From Fulvivirga ligni (GTDB lineage Bacteria; Bacteroidota; Bacteroidia; Cytophagales; Cyclobacteriaceae): 64,000 nucleotides of DNA. The DNA is taken from positions 2,647,001 through 2,711,000 of the forward strand of contig NZ_CP089979.1 of assembly GCF_021389935.1 (NCBI RefSeq), read 5' to 3'. The stretch's first letter is position 1. Every line of letters begins with the position of its first letter. Both the position numbers and the translations under genes were made by a program. The notes under the pieces were generated by a model, which saw nothing but the letters and a program-made list of their open reading frames with translations, was not told the DNA's origin and ran no database searches. This document shows, one piece after another, positions 35,807 through 43,469 of this stretch.

Positions 35807-38800
35807 ATGTTTAGAGTACAGTTTAAAACCAATGTACTGTTAGCAGTTTTGTGCTTATTTTTTCGGGTGGCCATAGGTCAAATTTATGATCCTGGACCGG
35901 GTAAAACCTTAAGCCTCATCGGTCAAACCTATCAAAGTGAATACACTGATTATATTTCAACCACTGGTATTACACCTGCCGGTTCTTCTCACTATGCATC
36001 ATTTTACTTGGGTAGAATTGAGCAAGGAGATGATGATCCTAATGCGCAATTCCTTGACTATGTGAGAAACAATGACCTGGTTGAATATGCTTTGGTGGCC
36101 TTGAGTATAAAAGACAATACCGCCGCTGGAGGTTATGGCCAAATGATAGATCCCGGCTGGCCACAATTTAACGCTAATGCCATTTGGGAGGCAACTGAAG
36201 ACATTGTTAATGGCCAGTGGAATAATCAAATAGATGCTTTTTCTAATATTATGAAAAGCCGAGGAGACACTAAGTTCATGCTCCGCATCGGCTATGAAGT
36301 GAGTCTTCTTTTATTTGCTAACAGGTCTGAAACATATGCTCCTGATGTGCTAAATCGCTATGCTTCTCAAGGAATAAACGCCCTGGAGAATGCGGATCAG
36401 GTCACTGAGTGGGACCTTCAGTCTTACAAGGATGCCTATAACTACATTGCAAACCGAATTAGAAATGTCAATGGCGTAACCAATGTAAATTTTGTGTATC
36501 ATCCGGTACGAGGTTACTGGGATACCTATTGGTTATATCCTGGCGATCAGTATGTTGATTGGTTTGCACTCTCTGTGTTTAATAATGATGTTTGCCTGCC
36601 CTTTGGTAACACTGCCAATTGCGCTGGAGATCCCGCTGATGGCAATCTGCTGTCTTCTTTTGATTTTGCAAGACAGAGAGGTAAGCCCTTAATGATAGCG
36701 GAATCTGCAGCTAACTCACCCGCCAATCAATCGCCTCAGGGTTTTAATGATTATCTAAGTCGGGTAGATAACCTAATTAAGTCAGAAGACATTAGAGCTT
36801 GGGTTTACATTAATTCCAACTGGTCAGAAGATAAGAATGGAGATGGTCAGCCAGACTGGGGACCAGAGTGGGGAGATTCCAGAGTTCAGAAATTTTCATC
36901 TACTTTAAGCTATTGGCAAAATTTGATGAGTGATCCACGGTACATCAACCTTAATCAAGGGGGTGGAGGTAACAGTGTGCCTCAGGTACAATGGATTAAT
37001 CCGACACCATCAGAAGGTGCTAATCTTGCGGCAGGATCATCTATTTCAGTGCAAATTTCCGCTTCTGACGCTGATGGAATTTCAAACGCAAGTCTTTCAA
37101 TTAATGGGAATTTTGTAAGGCAAGAAAACCTTGCTCCATATGAATGGGGTGCACAGGGGCAGAATGATCCCCTATTACAAAACTTAAATGCAGGTAACTA
37201 TACCTTGTCAGTGATAGTAACTGATAATCAGGGTGCTACCACTACTATTTCCAGGTCATTTGCAATAGGAAGTAATGGCGGTGGAGGAGACTGTACTTCT
37301 AGCTCTTGTCCTCCGTCACATCAGTATTTCTTATGTGGCCAATGCTGGGAAAGCCCTGCCCAGGCGGAGTCTGGTGGATGCGCAGAGACCTGCGAAAATA
37401 CCGGAGGAGACAATGGTGGAGGATCAGGCGATGATTGCACATCAACCTCATGTCCGGCAAGTCATCCATATTTACTGTGTGGGCAATGTTGGGAGAGTGC
37501 AGCACAAGCTGAATCAGGAGGATGTACTGAAACTTGTAATAATGGTTCTGGTGGAGGAGGTTCATCTAACGACCTTGTACTGTTATGGCAAAGTCCTACA
37601 CCTTCCGGATCAATAGCTGGTGGAGTTAATATCACTGCTTCTGTGGGTATTTCAGCAGGACAGACTAGCGCAGTAAGTCTTTTTGTCAATGGCTCTCTGA
37701 TTAATCAAGATGCTATTGCACCTTATCAATGGAGCTTGGGTAATCTTAATGATGGAGTCTATAACCTACAGGCTACAGCTACTGGAGCACAGGGAGAAGT
37801 AAGTATTTACAGAACCTTTACTGTTGGCAGTAATAATTCAGCAAAAATAGAAGGCAAGTTTACACCTCAAAATGGACAAACATTGCTCTGTATCGGTCAG
37901 GATTTAAAAGGACTGGCTGGTTATAGGTATGGAGATATTATGCCTCCGAGTTATGATTACAGTCTTGGTGCAGGGCAGGGGGGAATTCCGGAGCCAGGGG
38001 CGGCTGTGGCCTATATCTCTTTTTATTTATTAACCACACCGCAGATTGATAACATCAATTATGGTGCTACAGGAATGGATAATGGTGGCAATTTCACTGG
38101 GATTGATTCTGATTGGGGCGCCGGACCTTTAAATGCTGCCAGCACCGCCTTAGGGTGGGATCATTCGGCTCTAGTGCTAGCCATGTCTATTACAGAAAAC
38201 TGGGAGCAAAATGGTTTGCAGGGGATAGCTAATGGGCAGTACGAGGCAAATATTAGCAAGCTGGCCACTTTTTGTAATGCTTTCCCTAATAAAAAGATAT
38301 TCTTAAGGATCGGTTATGAGTTCGACGGTCGTTGGAATGGTACTGATCTGGCTGGTGGACTTTATCCGGCTGGTTATCATAAAACCAATGAATATAAAGC
38401 CGCGTGGAGACACATTGTAAATGGACTAAGAAGTAGAGGAGTAAGTAATGTTGCCTTTGTATGGCAGTCAAGCACCTCGCCCGTGGATGATGTTTTAGAT
38501 GCTTATTATGATCATGGTAGCAACTTTGCAGCAGCCCGTGAAAATCTAAATGATTGGTACCCTGGTGATGATTATGTGGATTGGTGCGGCATTTCATGGT
38601 TTATAGCGCCTCAGGAGGCGGATAATATCTTTGGCTTTGCAGATGTCAATGGCCTTCCTAATCAAGATGATTTGGCTGATGAGATGCTCAACTTTGCCCG
38701 ATCGCATAATAAACCGGTGATGATCGCTGAAGCCACACCACAGGGGTATGATCTTGAGATCAGCCAGTATGATCCTACTCCATCCCTGGTCTCCAGAGCT

Positions 38801-39409
38801 GCCACCGGCTGGACTTATGAGGGCGCTAAAACACTATTTACTCAGGGTATTTCTGCTGCTCAGAGTCAGTTTGCTCCTGGAACATGGTTTGAAAATATGT
38901 CTGCTCAGCAAGCATGGAACAGATGGTATGTGCCATTTCTGGACTACATTCATCAGAATGAAGATGTGATCAGAGCAGCAACCTACATCAATACAGATTG
39001 GAATGAACAAGCTAAATGGACTTATCCATACTATGAAGGCTATTGGGGAGATACCAGAATAGAGGCCAATGCTGTAATAAAGCAGAATTGGTTGAGCGAA
39101 ATTCAATCCGGCTTCTGGCTGTTAGGAAGCCCAGGAATTAACTCAAATTTAAATAGTCTATCAGTAAATGCTGTTGCCAGAAAGTCCTTTTCAGAGGAGA
39201 TAGAGGTGCTCAATGTAGCGATTTATCCAAACCCGGTAAATCATACGCTTAACATCCGTAAAGAAGGAACAGTAAAAGGAGTGATTCTTGATTTTTCAGG
39301 TCGTGAAGTAATGCATTTTTCTGGTAAGGAAATTGACGTTTCAAGCCTTGGTAAAGGAACATATTTTATCAAAATAAATCAGGAAATCGAGCGGTTCATA
39401 AAGTTATAG
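35807..39409 (+). CDS. Secreted double-GH26 enzyme with Cys-rich repeats and T9SS tail, probable beta-1,3-xylanase
   Basis: The protein has 1200 residues: signal peptide (ending VAIGQ); a first GH26-like domain (about 27-380); an Ig-like domain (about 390-490); two 35-residue Cys-rich repeats (495-529 and 543-577); a second Ig-like domain (about 588-680); a second GH26-like domain (about 683-1110); and a type A sorting domain (VAIYPNPVNHTLNI). Both catalytic domains keep their glutamates: Glu164 (RIGYEVS) and Glu299 (MIAESAAN) in the first, Glu838 (RIGYEFDGRWN) and Glu975 (MIAEATPQ) in the second. The second domain closely recalls marine beta-1,3-xylanases (WYPGDDYVDWCGISWF; YEGYWGDTRIE). The first is more divergent and may differ in activity or only bind. 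T9SS would place it on the surface or outside the cell. Confidence 0.9.
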   Translation: MFRVQFKTNVLLAVLCLFFRVAIGQIYDPGPGKTLSLIGQTYQSEYTDYISTTGITPAGSSHYASFYLGRIEQGDDDPNAQFLDYVRNNDLVEYALVALSIKDNTAAGGYGQMIDPGWPQFNANAIWEATEDIVNGQWNNQIDAFSNIMKSRGDTKFMLRIGYEVSLLLFANRSETYAPDVLNRYASQGINALENADQVTEWDLQSYKDAYNYIANRIRNVNGVTNVNFVYHPVRGYWDTYWLYPGDQYVDWFALSVFNNDVCLPFGNTANCAGDPADGNLLSSFDFARQRGKPLMIAESAANSPANQSPQGFNDYLSRVDNLIKSEDIRAWVYINSNWSEDKNGDGQPDWGPEWGDSRVQKFSSTLSYWQNLMSDPRYINLNQGGGGNSVPQVQWINPTPSEGANLAAGSSISVQISASDADGISNASLSINGNFVRQENLAPYEWGAQGQNDPLLQNLNAGNYTLSVIVTDNQGATTTISRSFAIGSNGGGGDCTSSSCPPSHQYFLCGQCWESPAQAESGGCAETCENTGGDNGGGSGDDCTSTSCPASHPYLLCGQCWESAAQAESGGCTETCNNGSGGGGSSNDLVLLWQSPTPSGSIAGGVNITASVGISAGQTSAVSLFVNGSLINQDAIAPYQWSLGNLNDGVYNLQATATGAQGEVSIYRTFTVGSNNSAKIEGKFTPQNGQTLLCIGQDLKGLAGYRYGDIMPPSYDYSLGAGQGGIPEPGAAVAYISFYLLTTPQIDNINYGATGMDNGGNFTGIDSDWGAGPLNAASTALGWDHSALVLAMSITENWEQNGLQGIANGQYEANISKLATFCNAFPNKKIFLRIGYEFDGRWNGTDLAGGLYPAGYHKTNEYKAAWRHIVNGLRSRGVSNVAFVWQSSTSPVDDVLDAYYDHGSNFAAARENLNDWYPGDDYVDWCGISWFIAPQEADNIFGFADVNGLPNQDDLADEMLNFARSHNKPVMIAEATPQGYDLEISQYDPTPSLVSRAATGWTYEGAKTLFTQGISAAQSQFAPGTWFENMSAQQAWNRWYVPFLDYIHQNEDVIRAATYINTDWNEQAKWTYPYYEGYWGDTRIEANAVIKQNWLSEIQSGFWLLGSPGINSNLNSLSVNAVARKSFSEEIEVLNVAIYPNPVNHTLNIRKEGTVKGVILDFSGREVMHFSGKEIDVSSLGKGTYFIKINQEIERFIKL
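37289..37537 (+). repeat. Tandem Cys-rich 35-codon repeats within the double-GH26 gene
   Basis: Units at 37289-37393 and 37433-37537 encode 35-residue modules that match at 29 positions. Each has six cysteines and shares LCGQCWES and AQAESGGC. Glycine-rich linkers flank each unit. Six evenly placed cysteines suggest a small disulfide-stabilised domain, possibly a carbohydrate-binding module. I do not recognise it as a known family. Confidence 0.85.
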
Positions 39410-39421
39410 CTAAACGCTTTT

Positions 39422-39448
39422 ACCGAAGGCTGTAAGGCCTTCGGTTTT
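39422..39448 (+). terminator. Rho-independent terminator of the double-GH26 gene
   Basis: ACCGAAGGC (39422-39430) pairs with GCCTTCGGT (39437-39445) around a 6-base loop, followed by TTTTTATTTT. It lies 12 bases after the gene's stop. Confidence 0.88.
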
Positions 39449-39553
39449 TATTTTCCTCTATTTCAAATGATTATAAATTATTTGAACTCACTGTAATTAC
39501 TTTTTCTGCAGAAAATGTATTTATAGCTAGTGTCTATATCAAATTTCGGTAAA

Positions 39554-40288
39554 ATGAATAGGTTTTTATTACAACAGGGCTACCTTACTTGCAATCTAAG
39601 TGAGCTTGAAAATATTAATCACAGGGTTAAAATTATGCCCGCTTTTTGTATGGTGGTTACAGCCTTGGGAATTGCTTTAAATCTGCCTGTTCTCAATTTT
39701 GGGATGCTCATTTTAGGAGTTAGCGGCTTTTTTTCAAAGAAATCTCACCCATTAGACTTATTTGTAAGTAAGGTAACTCAAGCTTTTAAAGGGGATGATT
39801 TTGTACCTTCTAATCCTCTTCCCAGGCGCATAGCATGTATTACTGGAGCTTTCTTTAACTTACTTATCGGGATAGCACTTGTGCTTGATATGTACGTGCT
39901 CAGCATTATCCTGGGTGGTATCTTAGTGGTTTTGCAGGTAATAGTCATTACTACTCACTTCTGTATGGCTAGCTGGGTTTTTGAGAAAATGTCCACCTAT
40001 TTAGAATCTACCGCTAATATTACTGTTCAAGAGGCACGAGAGCTTAGAATGAGGGGTGCTTTGCTCATTGATGTGAGAACACCGTCTGAGTATCAAAAGA
40101 AATTGATCGCTGGTGCTTTGAACATACCCTTTCAGATGCTTGATCAGCACACAGCTTTTCATAATAAGGAAGTGATTATTTACTGCAACAGTGGAATGCG
40201 ATCTAAAGAAGCTGTGAACATTATCAATTCCAGAGGTTGGGCCAAAGCTTACAACCTCGGGAATCTTAAAAATGCCATCAGTCTTTAG
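39554..40288 (+). CDS. DUF4395 membrane protein with C-terminal rhodanese domain
   Basis: The frame is open from a GTG at 39530; I use the ATG at 39554 (MNRFLLQQGYLTCNLSE). The N-terminal 145 residues hold about four membrane helices with FSKKSHPLDLFVSK and NPLPRRIACITGAFFNLLIGIAL, like DUF4395. The C-terminal 100 residues are a rhodanese domain (ARELRMRGALLIDVRTPSEYQKKLIAGALNIPFQ) with its active-site Cys in IIYCNSGMRSKEA. A single-domain rhodanese bound to the membrane suggests handling of sulfane sulfur near the inner membrane. The stop overlaps the convergent sensor gene by 4 bases. It is functionally unrelated to the loci on either side. Confidence 0.82.
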   Translation: MNRFLLQQGYLTCNLSELENINHRVKIMPAFCMVVTALGIALNLPVLNFGMLILGVSGFFSKKSHPLDLFVSKVTQAFKGDDFVPSNPLPRRIACITGAFFNLLIGIALVLDMYVLSIILGGILVVLQVIVITTHFCMASWVFEKMSTYLESTANITVQEARELRMRGALLIDVRTPSEYQKKLIAGALNIPFQMLDQHTAFHNKEVIIYCNSGMRSKEAVNIINSRGWAKAYNLGNLKNAISL

Positions 40289-43197
40289 AATTTAAGAATA
40301 AACTCCTGAAGATTGGTAGAGCGCTCTAGTTCTAACTTTTTCCTTAATCTATATCGACAAATTTCCACTCCTCTCACGGAAATGTTGAGTAAGTGTGCTA
40401 CCTCTTTGGTGGATAAATTCATTCTTAAGTAAGCACTTAACTTCATCTCTTGTGGACTCAGGTTTGGATATTCTATTTTCAATCGGTTAGTGAAATCACC
40501 ATGTACCTGATCAAAATGGAAAGAGAAGTGTTCCCAATCATCATCCTGCGAGATGTTTTTATCGATATTAGTGATGATTTTCCTTAGCTCTTTCTTCACC
40601 TCCTGATTTTTACTGCGTTTGGAAATGCCCGAGAGGTTATTTTTAATATTAGCAATAAAGCCATTTTTGTTAATCAAGTGCATAGTAGAAGTGGCCAATT
40701 CCTTGTTTTTACTCTCTATTTCCTTTGTTAAGTTTTCATTCTTCAATCTTTCGATCTCATCGGCGCTCTCTCGAGCAATGTTTTTAATTTCAGTATTCTT
40801 CCTATTAATCTCCTTCTCTTGATTTAAGGACATTGCTCTTTTCTCCTTCTTATGTTTTTTATCGAACAGGTAGAATGACACAAATAGCACAGCAATGATC
40901 AAAAGAGTATATATGATGTAGGCCAGACTCGTGCGATACCATGGCGGCAGAACAACAAATTTATAGGTCGTTATTTCACTCTCTTTGCCATAGATATTTC
41001 GAGCTTTCACATGGAAGGTGTAGGTGCCTTCATGAAGGTTAGTGTATTCCTTTTCTGTTTTTTGGGTCCAGGTACTCCAATTTTTTTCAGAATTTTCTAA
41101 CCAGTATTTGTATTCAGTTCTTTCCAATCCATCCACATAGGCGGCACTATAGGTAAATTGGATGGAGTTATTCGCATAATCAATTTCAGGAACCTCTGAT
41201 TTAGGCTGATGATCAATGATATCACCATTTTCTACATTAAAACCCTTAAAAAGCGTTCGCTCATCATCGGTGGTGATTTTCACTTCTCTTATTAGCGTTC
41301 TGTAGTTATAATTAGCCATATCCTGACCACTGGCATCATAGAGAATGAAACCTTCTTTAGCCCCATATAGGGCCTGATTGGCACTAAGAATACTGATATT
41401 TTGAAGATCATCATTCAACATGTTTTTTAGCTTGTTGAAAATATCATCCTTTACCGTGAAACCACCTGTAGGCTCATTCTTGAGAATTCCAATTTCGTCA
41501 GGGGAGAGGAAGTATATGTTCTGATAAGGATCTTCTGCCAGAGCAGTAACTATTTCATTATCAAAATAGTCTTTAAAGGTATCATCTATGATAAAGCGGT
41601 CAGTCTTTTCATCATACCTATAAATTTGATCTGTGGTGGTGAAAACCAGCCTGTTATTAATGTTAAAAACATTGATCAGAAGGTTGGAGGGTAGACCTGA
41701 ATCCTCACCATAAAATTTCACTTTCTCAACTTTATCCAATGCATCGGAAAGTGTGATGCGATATACTCCTTTATAGCCATGAGTCATCCAAATATCACCA
41801 TTATCAGCTTGTTCCATTACTCTGGAAGACTCGTTAAAACCTTCTATTTTGTTCTGGAACTCAAGTTTTCCGTTTACCTCTTTGTATAGGTTAAGGCCTT
41901 TATAATTTCCACCAATTACATAGTCAGGATGATTTTTTAGAGGTAAAAAGGTCCATGAGCCTAAAGCAGTGGATATGCTTGTGGCCTTGCTATCCTTAAT
42001 TTCAAAGGCACCTTGGTGATGCCCCAAGAGCAGGTGATTTTTGACCTTTTCAATACTATAAACCTGGCCATCTGTGTTAGGTACGAAATTGTACTCAGCA
42101 GTAGCCTGGGTTGTGATTTTCTTATGAAAAAGTCCATTGTTGGTGCCTAAATAGAGGTCATTCCCGTCGAGAAAGCCTGCATAACCTGAACCAGGCACAC
42201 CCACTTGCTCATCAATATAAGTGAGAGGCATACCAAGTTCTATGTAACTAATGCCATTGTTATGGCCAAGCCATAAGTTATTTTGCAAGTCCTCATAGAG
42301 ACATAAAACGGTTCTGTTGTTAAGCCCCTGGCCCTTATTGAGGTGAAGAATAAGCTGGCCTTGTGGAGACATAAGATACAAACCATTATTTTGTGTACCT
42401 ATGGCAAAGTTTCCGTTTCTCAATCTTATGGCACATTTAATGGAAGCATCATGAAACTCATCCATAGAACCTTCCCAAGGAGTTACGGTATGATTGTCAT
42501 AAACAAAAACACCGTTGTTTTCAGTAGCAATCCATAGGTTATTTCCTGATAGAGGAATAACGCCACTCACCTTCATGCCTTTTAACTTTTCGGCATGAGC
42601 AATGGGCACTATTTGATTATTATCAATATAAGAAAGGCCAGTTTCAAGCTGGTCTATATAAAGTTGATGATTAACAAAAAAGAAATTCTCAGGAGGGTAT
42701 TGGGGGTCAATAATATCAATTTTTCCATCCTGGTTATAGATGAATATCTGACTGAAGGTGCCGAAAATGACTCTATTGTCATCAATAAAGACCTTCCATG
42801 TTTCATCAAAATTTCGATATTCTTTAGGTAAACTGTCGGCTAAAGATGTATAGCTAAGTATTCCATTTGTTTTAGGATAGAGGTACCCAAAATCACCTTG
42901 CCCAGCCACATATATCTTGCCTTTATCATTAATAGCCAGGTGCCTGGCTTTAGTACCAGTTTTGGTAGCATACATTTCCCATTTACTACCATCATACTCC
43001 AGTACGCCAAAATTATTAGCCACGTAAATAAGTCCATACTTATTCTGAGTAATAGACCAGTTTTGAATACCCCCATTATATTCCTTGGTAGAGTAGTATC
43101 TGATGAAGGGTAAACCCAGGTTGTAATTCTGAGCAATTATCGATTTCGAGATGAAAAAGATAACAAAAAAGAGAATATATCTAAATTTCATTTTCAC
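40285..43197 (-). CDS. Membrane sensor regulator: propeller, Y_Y_Y, TM helix, coiled coil and LuxR-like HTH
   Basis: The protein has 970 residues with a signal peptide (about 1-23, ending SIIAQ). A periplasmic two-component-regulator propeller (about 30-640) carries repeated blades such as ENNGVFVYD and GTQNNGLYLMSPQG. A Y_Y_Y domain (about 660-735: YKYWLENSEKNWSTWT, GTYTFHVKARN), one transmembrane helix (about 742-764), a cytoplasmic coiled coil and a C-terminal LuxR-like HTH (STKEVAHLLNISVRGVE, RYRLRKKL) follow. There is no histidine kinase or receiver, so this is a one-protein sensor that binds DNA from the membrane. It lies upstream of, and divergent from, the laminarin-type SusC gene and is its likely regulator. 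The tail is homologous to that of the kinase fusion at 18191. Confidence 0.9.
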   Translation of the reverse strand: MKMKFRYILFFVIFFISKSIIAQNYNLGLPFIRYYSTKEYNGGIQNWSITQNKYGLIYVANNFGVLEYDGSKWEMYATKTGTKARHLAINDKGKIYVAGQGDFGYLYPKTNGILSYTSLADSLPKEYRNFDETWKVFIDDNRVIFGTFSQIFIYNQDGKIDIIDPQYPPENFFFVNHQLYIDQLETGLSYIDNNQIVPIAHAEKLKGMKVSGVIPLSGNNLWIATENNGVFVYDNHTVTPWEGSMDEFHDASIKCAIRLRNGNFAIGTQNNGLYLMSPQGQLILHLNKGQGLNNRTVLCLYEDLQNNLWLGHNNGISYIELGMPLTYIDEQVGVPGSGYAGFLDGNDLYLGTNNGLFHKKITTQATAEYNFVPNTDGQVYSIEKVKNHLLLGHHQGAFEIKDSKATSISTALGSWTFLPLKNHPDYVIGGNYKGLNLYKEVNGKLEFQNKIEGFNESSRVMEQADNGDIWMTHGYKGVYRITLSDALDKVEKVKFYGEDSGLPSNLLINVFNINNRLVFTTTDQIYRYDEKTDRFIIDDTFKDYFDNEIVTALAEDPYQNIYFLSPDEIGILKNEPTGGFTVKDDIFNKLKNMLNDDLQNISILSANQALYGAKEGFILYDASGQDMANYNYRTLIREVKITTDDERTLFKGFNVENGDIIDHQPKSEVPEIDYANNSIQFTYSAAYVDGLERTEYKYWLENSEKNWSTWTQKTEKEYTNLHEGTYTFHVKARNIYGKESEITTYKFVVLPPWYRTSLAYIIYTLLIIAVLFVSFYLFDKKHKKEKRAMSLNQEKEINRKNTEIKNIARESADEIERLKNENLTKEIESKNKELATSTMHLINKNGFIANIKNNLSGISKRSKNQEVKKELRKIITNIDKNISQDDDWEHFSFHFDQVHGDFTNRLKIEYPNLSPQEMKLSAYLRMNLSTKEVAHLLNISVRGVEICRYRLRKKLELERSTNLQEFILKF

Positions 43198-43418
43198 GGG
43201 TTCGGTTCAGGTATTAACTCATAACGTTGTTACTATGATGTATATCTTTCATAACAATGTGCATTATGTTGAAAATCAAAAATAGCTTTAAAAACAGTAA
43301 TAAAACAAATTTTTTGTCGACTTGATGAAATATAGTGCGTGTGCAATTCGGGGAGTGATGTAATTATGATGTAGTTATAATTTTGGGAATAGTAATCAAA
43401 AATACTTGTTTGCATTAG

Positions 43419-43440
43419 AATTCGCAAACGATTGCGAATT
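43419..43440. promoter_or_regulatory. LacI-operator-like palindrome upstream of the laminarin-type susC
   Basis: Perfect 9-base arms AATTCGCAA and TTGCGAATT surround an ACGA centre. It lies 30 bases before the SusC ATG. The first 15 bases recur in the xylose porter promoter (24680). A possible Bacteroidota -7 element, TAATTTTG, is at 43378-43385, though no clear -33 TTG is paired with it. No LacI-family regulator is encoded in this window. Confidence 0.6.
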
Positions 43441-43469
43441 TCAACTGATACTTAACCCTATAATACCTT

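Noticed and set aside
37299-37689. Antisense and shifted open frames over the Cys-rich repeats
   Set aside because: They are by-products of the repeated, GC-biased codons of the real gene and encode no recognisable protein.
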